NCBI RefSeq assembly: GCF_036885605.1
Contig: NZ_CP142523.1
Span: 1-64,000, forward strand
DNA: 64,000 nt
DNA from: Janthinobacterium sp. TB1-E2
Lineage (GTDB): Bacteria > Pseudomonadota > Gammaproteobacteria > Burkholderiales > Burkholderiaceae_D
Direction: 5' to 3'
Shown piece after piece: positions 30,780 to 38,888 of this stretch; position 1 is the first letter of the stretch; each line of letters starts with the position of its first letter. The position numbers and the translations under genes were made by a program. The notes beneath the pieces are model-generated. The model was given only the letters and a program-made list of their open reading frames with translations. It did no database searches and was not told the origin of the DNA.

Positions 30780-31091
30780 GCTGTGTCTCCAACTATCTAT
30801 TTGCGGCGGTGGGGCGTGGCCCGCTTCCTGCCCGGCAGGCCAGGAATGCGGCGGCGACGATGCTCTGGCGGCACCGTTCAGACGACACCAGCATACGCTC
30901 GAAATACCGGTATTTACAATGCCGGGAGGCAATGATTTTTGCTTGGTGTTGTTAATGCGTTGCGACAATTGATGAGAATTGATGCTGCATTGCAGTAAAA
31001 AAGCATGCAGATAGGGGCGGCAAGGCAGGCGGGGGTGGCGTGCCTGTGTCAAAATGCACGCCGGATATAAGATGAATCACGAAAGCACAGC
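30780..31091. other. 312-base divergent promoter region
   Basis: It lies between the Cache chemoreceptor (minus strand) and the small gene at 31092 (plus strand), so it should hold both promoters. It contains a perfect 14-base palindrome (30902-30915) and a direct duplication of AATTGATG at about 30966-30984. No further gene or clear promoter hexamers could be asserted. Confidence 0.5.
30902..30915. promoter_or_regulatory. Perfect 14-base palindrome, candidate operator
   Basis: AAATACC facing GGTATTT with no spacer. It is 123 bases upstream of the Cache chemoreceptor start and 177 upstream of the small gene on the other side. Its regulator, if any, is unknown. Confidence 0.4.
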
Positions 31092-31457
31092 ATGACCAAG
31101 AATGAAGCCATGAAACGCATCAACGACCGCCTGGGCAAACCCACCTTGACGGACAAGAACACGCATTTTGCCAGCGTCGCCAGCTATGGCACGGACGAAG
31201 GCTGGTGGCTGAAGATCCCCTTCCTGACCTTCAAGCAGGAATTGCATTTTATTCTCAACAATGAGAAAACGAAAAGTTTCCAGCACCTGAAAATCGGCGC
31301 CAACCAGATCCTCAGCCCCGGCATGAAGTTTCGCAGCACGGGCGGCGCGGCCGACGCCTTCATGTCGGCCTCGGCGCCGAAGCGCCTGGTCGACTTGCTC
31401 GACGGCGGCAGCAAGTACAATTTTACAAAACACTTTATCAACGACTATCGCTATTAG
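31092..31457 (+). CDS. Hypothetical protein, 121 aa
   Basis: Not recognised. A soluble, basic protein (MTKNEAMKRINDRLGKPTL) with aromatic-rich DEGWWLKIPFLTFKQELHFIL in the first half and a C-terminal KYNFTKHFINDYRY. It has no signal peptide. Start at the first ATG; a second in-frame ATG follows at codon 7. It is followed directly by the shortened repeat copy C. Confidence 0.65.
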   Translation: MTKNEAMKRINDRLGKPTLTDKNTHFASVASYGTDEGWWLKIPFLTFKQELHFILNNEKTKSFQHLKIGANQILSPGMKFRSTGGAADAFMSASAPKRLVDLLDGGSKYNFTKHFINDYRY

Positions 31458-31458
31458 G

Positions 31459-31501
31459 AACACCTGACCAAACCTGCTGCGCGTCGGTTTTGTCAGGCGT
31501 T
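31459..31501 (+). repeat. Dispersed palindromic repeat, internally deleted copy C
   Basis: It keeps only the ends of the family: AACACCTGACCAAACC, then TGCTGCGCGTC, then GGTTTTGTCAGGCGTT. The whole centre found in the other copies is missing. The result is a compact hairpin of about 16 bp. It sits between convergent genes, one base after the stop codon of the gene at 31092-31457. Confidence 0.88.
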
Positions 31502-31517
31502 GTGTAGCCTTGTCAGA

Positions 31518-31919
31518 TCATTTTTGGGGCGGCAGCCACGCGTGCAGCAAATGCTGGGCGATGTCGAGCGCGTCGTCGCGGCTGGTGCCGAAATGCAGGG
31601 GATAACCCCAGAACTTGCCGAACATCACGGCAAAGGCCTTGCCCGCCAGACGCTTGGCGGCGCTCGGTTCGACCAGCACCATGCCCTGGATATACGCGCG
31701 GATGGCCGCCTTGTTCTGCTTCATCCAGAGTGACGCCCGCTTGCGCTCTTCCTGCGAGTGTTCGTGCCCATCCTCGTCAAAGCCTTCCTCGCTGAGAATG
31801 ACAAACGCCTGGCGGCGCGCCAGCAGCGCGTCAAACTGGGCAAACAGCATATCGGGCTGGGCAGGCGCTGCCTCGCGGCGCATCCAGACGAGGGGAAAAG
31901 TGGATAGATCAAGCTGCAT
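31518..31919 (-). CDS. Hypothetical protein, 133 aa
   Basis: Not recognised. Starts at the ATG at 31919 with AAGGAG eight bases upstream. The sequence MQLDLSTFPLVWMRRE ... LFAQFDALLARRQAFVILSEEGFDEDGHEHSQEERKR ... FAVMFGKFWGYPLHFGTSRDDALDIAQHLL suggests a small cytoplasmic alpha/beta protein, resembling STAS- or SpoIIAA-like folds only loosely. It is divergent from the AraC regulator at 32090, which may control it. Confidence 0.7.
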   Translation of the reverse strand: MQLDLSTFPLVWMRREAAPAQPDMLFAQFDALLARRQAFVILSEEGFDEDGHEHSQEERKRASLWMKQNKAAIRAYIQGMVLVEPSAAKRLAGKAFAVMFGKFWGYPLHFGTSRDDALDIAQHLLHAWLPPQK

Positions 31920-32089
31920 GGTGATGACTCCTTCAAGGGGTTGCCGTTCCTCCTTACCTTCATCAGAACACTGGCGGCGGCGGTTGCCGTTGAAGCGGGG
32001 CTGCGGATCTCCATACAATACCGTTGGCGGTACCGCGCGTCATTGCATAAAATAGCCACAATATTATTCAATCCAGCCAGAATCCACCC

Positions 32090-32932
32090 ATGTCCCATCC
32101 ATTGCAGCCCAACATGCTCACCACCGAGCTGGGCCTTGACGCCAGCGCCTCCCTCATGGATTTCGACGTCGATGGCGTGTTGCGCCCGCTGCTGGCCGTG
32201 GGCCTGGCCAGCGTGCCCGAGGAGGCCGAGCAGGCACCGCACCAGCACCGCAAGGGGCAGTTGCTGTATGCCACGCGCGGCGTGATTCATTGCGAGGTGG
32301 ACAGCGGCGTGTGGATCGTGCCGCCCCAGTGCGCCGTGTGGATACCGGGCGGCCTGATGCATTCCGCGCAGGGCGTGGGCGAGGCCCAATGTTATTGCCT
32401 GTTTGTCGAACCGGCCATGGCGCCGGCCTTGCCCACCGTCTGCTGTACCGTGGCCGTCTCGCCCCTGCTGCGCGAACTGATCGCCAAGGCGGCCGGTTTT
32501 CCTACCCTGGCCGCGCTGCATGGCGCGCAGGAACGCCTGGTGTTCACCCTGCTCGACGAACTGGCGGCCGCGCCCGTGGAAGACTTGCATCTGCCGATGC
32601 CGCGCGATGCGCGTTTGCGCCGCCTGGCCGCCCTGCTGCTGGCGCAGCCCGCCGATAAAAGCACCCTGGCCGAGTGGGCCGGCCGCATCGGCATGAGCGA
32701 GCGCAGCATGACCCGGCAGTCACTGGAGGAATTGGGCATGAGCGTGGGCCGCTGGCGCCGGCAATTGCACGTCATCCTGGCCTTGCGACGGCTGGCGCAA
32801 GGCCACAGCGTAAAAGCGGTGGCGCTGGAACTCGGTTATGAAAATACCAGCGGTTTCGTCACCATGTTCCGCAAGGCGGCGGGCAAGCCGCCAGCGCGCT
32901 ACCTGGCGGAACGGGAATCGGGAAGAGCATAA
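32090..32932 (+). CDS. AraC-family transcriptional regulator
   Basis: 280 residues. The N-terminal cupin region holds HQHRKGQLLYATRGVIHCEV and PPQCAVWIPGGLMHSAQG; the C-terminal DNA-binding domain (about 180-275) holds IGMSERSMTRQSLEELGMSVGRWRRQ and VALELGYENTSGFVTMFRKAAGKPPARY. It is a clear paralogue in layout of the regulator at 13668. It is divergent from the unknown gene at 31518-31919 with about 170 bases between starts. Ligand unknown. Confidence 0.92.
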   Translation: MSHPLQPNMLTTELGLDASASLMDFDVDGVLRPLLAVGLASVPEEAEQAPHQHRKGQLLYATRGVIHCEVDSGVWIVPPQCAVWIPGGLMHSAQGVGEAQCYCLFVEPAMAPALPTVCCTVAVSPLLRELIAKAAGFPTLAALHGAQERLVFTLLDELAAAPVEDLHLPMPRDARLRRLAALLLAQPADKSTLAEWAGRIGMSERSMTRQSLEELGMSVGRWRRQLHVILALRRLAQGHSVKAVALELGYENTSGFVTMFRKAAGKPPARYLAERESGRA

Positions 32933-32955
32933 AAAAAGGCGGCATCTGCCGCCTT
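32931..32955 (-). terminator. Intrinsic terminator after folE
   Basis: Perfect 9-bp stem AAGGCGGCA (32936-32944) with TGCCGCCTT (32947-32955). Read on the minus strand it ends in a run of T residues (complement of the A-run at 32931-32937), so it serves folE; it overlaps the very end of the convergent AraC gene and may also act weakly in that direction. Confidence 0.9.
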
Positions 32956-32978
32956 CGTCACGCATCATCGCCGAACAA

Positions 32979-33545
32979 TCAGCTTTCGCGCGCCAGTGCC
33001 AGAAATTCCGTACGCAGCGCCAGGTTCGGCTGCATCTCGCCCAGCATGGCCGAGGTGATGGTTTCTTCGCCCGGCGTACGGATGCCGCGGCTTTCCATGC
33101 ACAGATGGCGGCAGCGTACGACCACGCCCACCGATTTCGGTTCCAGCACTTCCATCAGGGCATTGGCGATCTGCATCGTCATGCGTTCCTGCACTTGCAG
33201 GCGCTTGGAGAAACAATCGACGAGGCGCGTCAGTTTCGACAGGCCGACGATCTTGCCGTTTGGCACGTAACCGATGGTGGCCTTGCCGAAGAACGGCGCC
33301 AGATGGTGTTCGCAATGGCTGTAGACGGGAATCCCGCGCACGACGATGAGCTCGTTGTACTGTTCCGCGCCATCTTCAAACGCTTTCAGCAAGTCCACCG
33401 GATCCTGGCCATAGCCGGACGTCCAGTGCTTCCACGCCTTGGCCACGCGTGCCGGCGTTTCCAGCAAGCCAGGACGCTGCGGATCTTCACCAAAGCTGCT
33501 GATCAGCCGGCGCCAGTCGTTTTCGGAGAATTCTTCTTGAGACAT
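32979..33545 (-). CDS. folE: GTP cyclohydrolase I
   Basis: Converts GTP to 7,8-dihydroneopterin triphosphate, the first step of folate/pterin synthesis. 188 residues from the ATG at 33545, the normal length. The catalytic zinc motif is intact: CEHHLAPFFG (zinc Cys and His) and the later RCRHLCMESRGI supplying the second Cys; the C-terminal ITSAMLGEMQPNLALRTEF is characteristic. It lies 76 bases downstream of nudC on the same strand, possibly cotranscribed. An intrinsic terminator follows. Confidence 0.97.
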   Translation of the reverse strand: MSQEEFSENDWRRLISSFGEDPQRPGLLETPARVAKAWKHWTSGYGQDPVDLLKAFEDGAEQYNELIVVRGIPVYSHCEHHLAPFFGKATIGYVPNGKIVGLSKLTRLVDCFSKRLQVQERMTMQIANALMEVLEPKSVGVVVRCRHLCMESRGIRTPGEETITSAMLGEMQPNLALRTEFLALARES

Positions 33546-33588
33546 GCTACACCACCCTAAAATTTTCAATTGCCGCCAGTATATAGAA

Positions 33589-33613
33589 AATGCGGCAGGC
33601 TGCCCGAGCAGCC
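33589..33613 (-). terminator. Weak terminator-like hairpin after nudC
   Basis: GGCTGC (33598-33603) pairs with GCAGCC (33608-33613) around a four-base loop, just after the nudC stop codon on the minus strand. T residues appear only after a short spacer, so termination is probably partial, leaving readthrough into folE possible. Confidence 0.35.
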
Positions 33614-33621
33614 CCGGCTTT

Positions 33622-34485
33622 CTATGCCGTTGGCGGACGGTGGGCGCCCACCAGCAACGCGGAAATCGACACGCTCGAACTCGCCTCCGGCCACGCATCG
33701 CCGGGGCCGAACCAGCGCGCCTCGGCGATCTCGTTCTCGTCGAGGCGGATCTCGCCGTCGAGGTAATCGGCCGTAAACGCGATCATCAGCGAATGGGGAA
33801 ACGGCCAGGACTGGCTCATGAAGTACTGCAGATTGTGCACGCGCAAGCCCACCTCTTCCATCACTTCGCGGTGCACGGCTTCCTCGATCGATTCACCCGC
33901 TTCCAGGAAACCGGCCAGCGGGCTGAAACGCTGCGATGGCGAGTGCTTGTGCATGGCCAGCAACACCTGTTCGCCCTTGCGGATGAGCACCATCATGGCC
34001 GGCGAAATGCGCGGATACGCGAGCATGCCGCAGGCGGCGCAGGTGAAACAGCGTTCGCCGCGCGTGCGCTGCATGGGCGTGGCGCACACGCCGCAATGGC
34101 GGTGCGTGCGCGCCCACTCGGCCAGTTGCACGGCGCGGCTGGCCAAGCCCAGGAAAGCATCGTCGACGGCATTGAACAGCGAGCGCATGCCGTGCCAGGC
34201 CAGGCCGGCACCCGGCGGCAACTCTTCGTCGGCCCAGACCGTCTGGCAATAGCGGCCCTGCCACCAGCCCACGGGCTGTGCGCGGCTCAGATCGATATCG
34301 TACGCGGCTACCTCGGCGGCCGTGGGCAAGGTCAGCTCTGGCGTACGCAACAACAAACGCCCGCGGTGAAAGACAAACGTCAGCGTATCCGTGGCGGCCG
34401 GGGCCGGTTCGGGCGCATCGATCAGGGGGACAAAGGCATCGGGAGTCTGCAGCATTCTGAAAGGAAATTTGTAAAGGTTGCTCAT
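33622..34485 (-). CDS. nudC: NADH pyrophosphatase / NAD-RNA decapping Nudix hydrolase NudC
   Basis: Cleaves NADH to NMNH and AMP and, in E. coli, removes NAD caps from RNA. About 287 residues. A zinc ribbon with four cysteines (HCGVC ... CFTCAAC, around residues 120-145) precedes the Nudix domain, whose box reads GFLEAGESIEEAVHREVMEEVGL; the NudC-specific SQSWPFPHSLM array follows. Two tandem ATGs (34488, 34485) follow GGGAGT; the second has the better spacing and is used here. It is divergent from the siderophore receptor and upstream of folE. Confidence 0.95.
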   Translation of the reverse strand: MSNLYKFPFRMLQTPDAFVPLIDAPEPAPAATDTLTFVFHRGRLLLRTPELTLPTAAEVAAYDIDLSRAQPVGWWQGRYCQTVWADEELPPGAGLAWHGMRSLFNAVDDAFLGLASRAVQLAEWARTHRHCGVCATPMQRTRGERCFTCAACGMLAYPRISPAMMVLIRKGEQVLLAMHKHSPSQRFSPLAGFLEAGESIEEAVHREVMEEVGLRVHNLQYFMSQSWPFPHSLMIAFTADYLDGEIRLDENEIAEARWFGPGDAWPEASSSVSISALLVGAHRPPTA

Positions 34486-34597
34486 CATACTCCCGCCGGC
34501 GGACGCTTGCGCGCATAGCAGCGGCCGGGCCGCAAAGCAAGCATTCATCAGCCATGACAGTGTTTTTTTTGCGGCACGCCCAATCCGTTGCGCAAAT

Positions 34598-34616
34598 GAT
34601 ACTGATAACGATTCTC
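34598..34616. promoter_or_regulatory. Fur box upstream of the siderophore receptor
   Basis: GATACTGATAACGATTCTC matches the 19-base Fur consensus GATAATGATAATCATTATC at 15 of 19 positions. It lies about 134 bases before the receptor ATG and 112 bases before nudC. Iron repression of the receptor is expected. Confidence 0.8.
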
Positions 34617-34749
34617 ATTTACGAAATAGCGCCCAGTTATTACAATACGGCCTATTCCGTCTCCATCGCCAGCCACTTGCCCGCGTGCCCAAGCACTGCG
34701 GCGCAGAGCCAGCCAGGAACCACTACCCTGACCTTTTCGAAAGAGCAAG

Positions 34750-37083
34750 ATGGCAATCAAGAGCCGCAAACACGCCCCCACCCGTTTCAACCAGCACATC
34801 GGCGCCGCCCTGGCCGTGATGCTGCTGCCCGTTGCCGCCCAGGCGGCCGACCCTGCCGGCCAAAGCGCGCCCGCATCGCAGCAAACCCTGAACGAAATCA
34901 AGGTCGTGGGCTCCAAGGAAAATGATTTCAAGGCCGAAAAAGCCTCGTCGCCGAAATACACGGAAGAGCTGGTCAATACGCCGCAAACCATCGTCGTGAT
35001 CAAGAAGGAATTGATCGAGCAGCAAGGTGCGCTGACCCTGACGGACGCGCTGCGCAACACGCCAGGCGTGGGTACTTTTTTCCTCGGTGAAAACGGCAAC
35101 ACGAATACGGGCGACGCCGTCTACATGCGCGGTTTCGATTCGTCGGGCAGCATCTATGTCGATGGCGTGCGCGACGTGGGCTCCATCTCGCGCGACGTCT
35201 TCAACATCGAACAGATCGACGTATTGAAGGGCCCGGCGGGCACCGACAGCGGCCGCGGTTCGCCGACCGGCTCGATCAACCTGGTCAGCAAGACGGCCAC
35301 CATGGAAAACAAATTCAACTCCCTGCTGACAGTGGGCAGCGGCAAGCAGAAACGCGCCACGGCCGACTGGAACCGCGTTCTCGACAGCGATACCGGCACG
35401 GCATTGCGCCTGAACCTGATGACGCAGGACAGCGGCGATCCGGCGCGCGATGAAGTCAAGAACAAGCGCTGGGCCTTCGCGCCCACCGTCACCTTCGGCA
35501 TCGGCAAACCGACGCGCATCACGGCCAGCTACCTGCATGTGGATCAGGACAACGTACCCGACGGCGGCGTGCCGACCATCGGCTTGCCTGGCTACTCGAC
35601 GCCGGACACCATCACGAAGACAAACCCGGTCATCCGCACTTTCCTGAACGGCGCGGCCAAGGTCGATCCGAAGAATTTCTACGGCTCCACTGCGGACTAC
35701 AACAAGGTCAAGGCCGATATGGGCACCTTGCGTATCGACCATGATTTCTCGCCAACCTTGCAAATCCAGAACACCACGCGCTACGGCAAGACCAAGCAGG
35801 ACTACCTGCTGACGGCCTTCATGGGCAGCACCGTCAACCTGAAGACACCGGTCGCCACCGATCCGTCGACCTGGACCATGGCGCGCTCGTTGCGCACCGT
35901 GAAAGACCAGGAAAACACGATCCTGACCAACCAGACCGTGGTCAGCGCACAATTCGACACTGGCGTGCTGAAGCACTCCGTGGTGGCCGGCGCCGAGTTC
36001 ACCAGCGAAAAACAGACCAACTACAGCTATGTGCCCGCCAGCCTGGGCACTTTGCAGGATGCCAATCTGTACAACCCGAACCCGCGTGACACCGTCACCG
36101 GCCATAACCCCGTACGCAGCGGCGCCTTCACCGAAGGCGAAGTCAATACGCAAAGCCTGTACGTGTTCGACACCATCAAGTTCGGCGACAAGTGGCTGTT
36201 CAACGGCGGCGTGCGTTTCGACCATTTCAACACCACGTATGATGCCGTCGCTCTGCAAGGGGCCGTGACTGCGCCTGCGGTACAGCCCTTGCCCGTCGGC
36301 ACGCCGATTCCGACGCATCTGACCCTGAGCGACACCTTGGCCAACGGCAAGATCTCGGCCATGTACAAGCCAACGCCGGACAGCAGCGTGTACGCCTTGC
36401 TGGCCACGTCGAAAGCGCCGCCGGGCGTCAACTTCGCCTTGAGCGCGGGCGCCAACAGCGCGCAAAATCCAAAATATGACCCGCAGGAAACCATTACCAA
36501 GGAAATCGGTACCAAGTGGGACTTCCTGAAACAAAAACTGTCGTTCTCGGCCGCCGTCTACCAGACCACCGTCAAGAATGAAGTGGAACAAGATCCTGTG
36601 ATCCCGACCATTTATTACCAGACCGGCAAGAAACGCGTGGAAGGCCTGGAACTGGGCGTGGTGGGCGAGATCATGCCGAACTGGCTGGTCAGCGCCGGCT
36701 ACACGCGCATGAATACCAAGGTCGAGTCGGGCAAGGTCGTCACGGCCAGCGGCGTCAACAACCTCAGCTACACGCCAAAACAGGCGTTCACCAGCTGGAC
36801 CTCGTACACCCTGCCATTCGGCCTGAAGATCGGCGGCGGCGCGCGTTACGTGGGTGAAATGCTGCGCGGCACCGATGGCGCCGTCGGCACGCCGGCACGC
36901 GTCGATGCCTACTGGGTCTTCGATGCCATGGCAAGCTACACCGTCAACAAGAACCTCGACCTGCAGTTGAATGCCTACAATCTGGCCGACAAGACCTATG
37001 TGGCGGCCATCAACAAGTCCGGCTTCCGCTACACGCCAGGCCAGCCCCGTTCGTTCAGTCTGATGGCCAATATCAAGTTCTAA
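34750..37083 (+). CDS. TonB-dependent catecholate-siderophore receptor (Fiu-like)
   Basis: 777-residue outer-membrane ferric-siderophore receptor. A signal peptide (about 1-32, MLLPVAAQAA) is followed by a TonB-box region (LNEIKVVGSK), a plug domain (about 60-175; ELVNTPQTIVVIKKELIEQQG, TLTDALRNTPGV, YVDGVRDVGSISRDVFNIEQIDVLKGPAG) and a 22-strand-type beta barrel ending in the Phe-terminal NIKF. The plug wording and length resemble Fiu, a catecholate receptor of E. coli. A Fur box sits upstream and a strong terminator downstream, so it is a single iron-regulated gene. Confidence 0.93.
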   Translation: MAIKSRKHAPTRFNQHIGAALAVMLLPVAAQAADPAGQSAPASQQTLNEIKVVGSKENDFKAEKASSPKYTEELVNTPQTIVVIKKELIEQQGALTLTDALRNTPGVGTFFLGENGNTNTGDAVYMRGFDSSGSIYVDGVRDVGSISRDVFNIEQIDVLKGPAGTDSGRGSPTGSINLVSKTATMENKFNSLLTVGSGKQKRATADWNRVLDSDTGTALRLNLMTQDSGDPARDEVKNKRWAFAPTVTFGIGKPTRITASYLHVDQDNVPDGGVPTIGLPGYSTPDTITKTNPVIRTFLNGAAKVDPKNFYGSTADYNKVKADMGTLRIDHDFSPTLQIQNTTRYGKTKQDYLLTAFMGSTVNLKTPVATDPSTWTMARSLRTVKDQENTILTNQTVVSAQFDTGVLKHSVVAGAEFTSEKQTNYSYVPASLGTLQDANLYNPNPRDTVTGHNPVRSGAFTEGEVNTQSLYVFDTIKFGDKWLFNGGVRFDHFNTTYDAVALQGAVTAPAVQPLPVGTPIPTHLTLSDTLANGKISAMYKPTPDSSVYALLATSKAPPGVNFALSAGANSAQNPKYDPQETITKEIGTKWDFLKQKLSFSAAVYQTTVKNEVEQDPVIPTIYYQTGKKRVEGLELGVVGEIMPNWLVSAGYTRMNTKVESGKVVTASGVNNLSYTPKQAFTSWTSYTLPFGLKIGGGARYVGEMLRGTDGAVGTPARVDAYWVFDAMASYTVNKNLDLQLNAYNLADKTYVAAINKSGFRYTPGQPRSFSLMANIKF

Positions 37084-37112
37084 CGTCAAGAAAACAAGTA
37101 TTACGCGACATC

Positions 37113-37138
37113 AGCCCCTCTTCGGAGGGGCTTTTTTA
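37113..37138 (+). terminator. Intrinsic terminator after the siderophore receptor
   Basis: AGCCCCTC (37113-37120), a TTCG tetraloop, GAGGGGCT (37125-37132), then a T-run. Only 30 bases after the stop codon. Confidence 0.95.
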
Positions 37139-37231
37139 TTGTCCTGATAATCTTGCCTTTTTGACGCACTGCCGCCCTGCCGCGACTAGCGTATGAAAAG
37201 TCATACAGCGATGGCCCGCCGCGTCCAATAT

Positions 37232-37249
37232 TTCGCGCAAGCACGCGAA
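37232..37249. promoter_or_regulatory. Inverted repeat, candidate DctD upstream site
   Basis: TTCGCG (37232-37237) and CGCGAA (37244-37249) are perfect complements with a six-base spacer, about 76-93 bases upstream of the putative sigma-54 promoter of dctA. Enhancer-binding regulators such as DctD bind dyad sites at such distances. Assignment is by position only. Confidence 0.4.
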
Positions 37250-37275
37250 GTTGCAACATCCTAACAACAAAAAAG

Positions 37276-37301
37276 CTTCCTTAAATCAACAACTTAAGAA
37301 G
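37276..37301. promoter_or_regulatory. Second dyad upstream of dctA
   Basis: CTTCCTTAA (37276-37284) faces TTAAGAAG (37294-37301), complementary apart from one bulged base, about 24 bases before the -24 element. It may be a second activator or integration-host-factor-like site in this AT-rich stretch. Confidence 0.35.
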
Positions 37302-37323
37302 TTATGCGCCAAATGCCAATTTC

Positions 37324-37340
37324 AGGCATATCCTTTGCTA
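37324..37340 (+). promoter_or_regulatory. Candidate sigma-54 promoter of dctA
   Basis: AGGCATATCCTTTGCTA has GG (37325-37326) and GC (37337-37338) exactly 12 bases apart, with a TTTGCT -12 element, fitting the sigma-54 pattern (GG-N10-GC). Transcription would start near 37350, about 117 bases before the dctA ATG. The activator DctD is encoded at 42020. Confidence 0.65.
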
Positions 37341-37466
37341 TGTACAGGTTTTGCTGCAAATAATCGCTAGCACGCAAGGGCTTGTTTTTGAGAAATATTG
37401 ACTCCAAGCTTGAGTTGCTCGCTATCAATAATCCGCTCACAGCGGCGTTTCACCGGAGGAGTCAAA

Positions 37467-38780
37467 ATGAAAAAGAAACGGCCATTAACCCTGTACATCC
37501 TGATTGCCATGGTCCTCGGCATTATTGTCGGCTATGGATGCAACACCGCTTTCCCTGATGCCAAGCTCAGCGCTCAGATCGCTGGCAATATTTCCATCGT
37601 CACCGACGTCTTCCTGCGCCTGATCAAGATGATCATTGCGCTGCTGGTGTTCTCGACCCTGACAGTCGGTATCGCTCACATGGGCGACGGCAAGACGGCC
37701 GGCCGCATCGGCTTGAAAGCCATGTGCTGGTTCGTCGTTGCCTCGCTGGTTTCGCTGGCGCTGGGCATGGTGCTGTCGAACCTGATGCAGCTGGGTACCA
37801 ACCTGGGCTTGCCATTACCGGACGTACACGCTTCGACGAATTTGAAAACGGCCGCCTTCACCTTGAAAGATTTCTTCACGCACCTGGTGCCGAAGTCGCC
37901 GATCGAGGCCATGGCCAACAATGAAATCCTGCAAGTGCTGGTGTTCTCGATCTTCTTCGGCGGCGCACTGGCCGGCCTGGGCGAATCGGGCAAGACCCTG
38001 ACGGCCGTTGTCGACCAGCTGGCGCAAGTCATGCTGCGCATCACCGGCACCATCATGAACCTGGCCCCACTGGCCGTGTTCGCCGCGATGGCTTCCGTCA
38101 TCACCACGCACGGCCTGGGCGTGCTGGTCACGTTTGCCAAGTTCATGGGTGGCTTCTACCTGGGCCTGATGTGCCTGTGGGCACTGCTGATCGGCGCCGG
38201 CTTCGTCGTCATCGGCCCGCGCGTCTTCAAACTGGTCGGCCTGATCCGCGAACCATTCCTGCTGGCATTCTCGACGGCCAGCTCGGAAGCGGCCTATCCA
38301 AAACTGCTGACGGCGCTCGACCAGTTCGGCGTGGACCGCAAGATTTCCAGCTTCGTGCTGCCGATGGGCTACTCCTTCAACCTCGATGGCTCGATGATGT
38401 ACTGCACCTTTGCCGTGCTGTTCATCGCGCAAGCCTACGGTATCGACCTGTCGATCGGCACGCAGATCACCATGCTGCTGCTGCTGATGCTGACCTCGAA
38501 AGGCATGGCCGGCGTACCGCGCGCCTCGCTGGTGGTGATTGCCGCTACCCTGAACCAGTTCAATATCCCGGAAGCGGGCTTGCTGCTGCTGATGGGCGTC
38601 GACCAATTCCTCGACATGGGCCGTTCGGCCACCAACGCGGTCGGCAATGCCGTCGCCACGGCTGTCGTCGCCAAGTGGGAAGGTGGCCTGGCCACCGAGG
38701 AAGAAGCAGCCGCGGCCAACGCGGCCAGCCAGAACACGGAAAGCCATTGGGGCGAAGCGGATCACGCTAGCAAAGCCTGA
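37467..38780 (+). CDS. dctA: C4-dicarboxylate transporter (DAACS symporter)
   Basis: Proton- or sodium-coupled uptake of succinate, fumarate and malate across the inner membrane. 437 residues starting MKKKRPLTLYILIAMVLGIIVGY, with GGAGGAG just upstream. The symporter family hallmarks are present: a serine-rich AFSTASSEAAYPKLL re-entrant loop, the SFNLDGSMMYCTFAVLFIAQ helix, TSKGMAGVPRASLVVIAATL and LLLMGVDQFLDMGRSATNAVGNAVATAVV. A sigma-54 promoter candidate upstream and dctB-dctD four genes-lengths downstream suggest the standard Dct circuit. An intrinsic terminator follows. Confidence 0.94.
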   Translation: MKKKRPLTLYILIAMVLGIIVGYGCNTAFPDAKLSAQIAGNISIVTDVFLRLIKMIIALLVFSTLTVGIAHMGDGKTAGRIGLKAMCWFVVASLVSLALGMVLSNLMQLGTNLGLPLPDVHASTNLKTAAFTLKDFFTHLVPKSPIEAMANNEILQVLVFSIFFGGALAGLGESGKTLTAVVDQLAQVMLRITGTIMNLAPLAVFAAMASVITTHGLGVLVTFAKFMGGFYLGLMCLWALLIGAGFVVIGPRVFKLVGLIREPFLLAFSTASSEAAYPKLLTALDQFGVDRKISSFVLPMGYSFNLDGSMMYCTFAVLFIAQAYGIDLSIGTQITMLLLLMLTSKGMAGVPRASLVVIAATLNQFNIPEAGLLLLMGVDQFLDMGRSATNAVGNAVATAVVAKWEGGLATEEEAAAANAASQNTESHWGEADHASKA

Positions 38781-38787
38781 TAGCGCC

Positions 38788-38818
38788 ATGGCCCGCCACA
38801 AGCGGGCCATTTATTTGT
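38788..38818 (+). terminator. Intrinsic terminator after dctA
   Basis: Perfect 9-bp stem ATGGCCCGC (38788-38796) with GCGGGCCAT (38802-38810), followed by TTATTTGTTG; the T-run is interrupted. Seven bases after the dctA stop codon. Confidence 0.75.
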
Positions 38819-38888
38819 TGTCGATGTTGAGTAACAAGCAGTCAGGTAGTGCGATCAGTAGTCATTCCAACTTATTAGAGAGATTTTC

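Noticed and set aside
34723-37089. Long open frame on the minus strand opposite the siderophore receptor
   Set aside because: In GC-rich DNA the opposite strand of a real gene often stays open. Its product is rich in His, Gln, Ala and Val without family features, and the plus-strand receptor explains the region fully.
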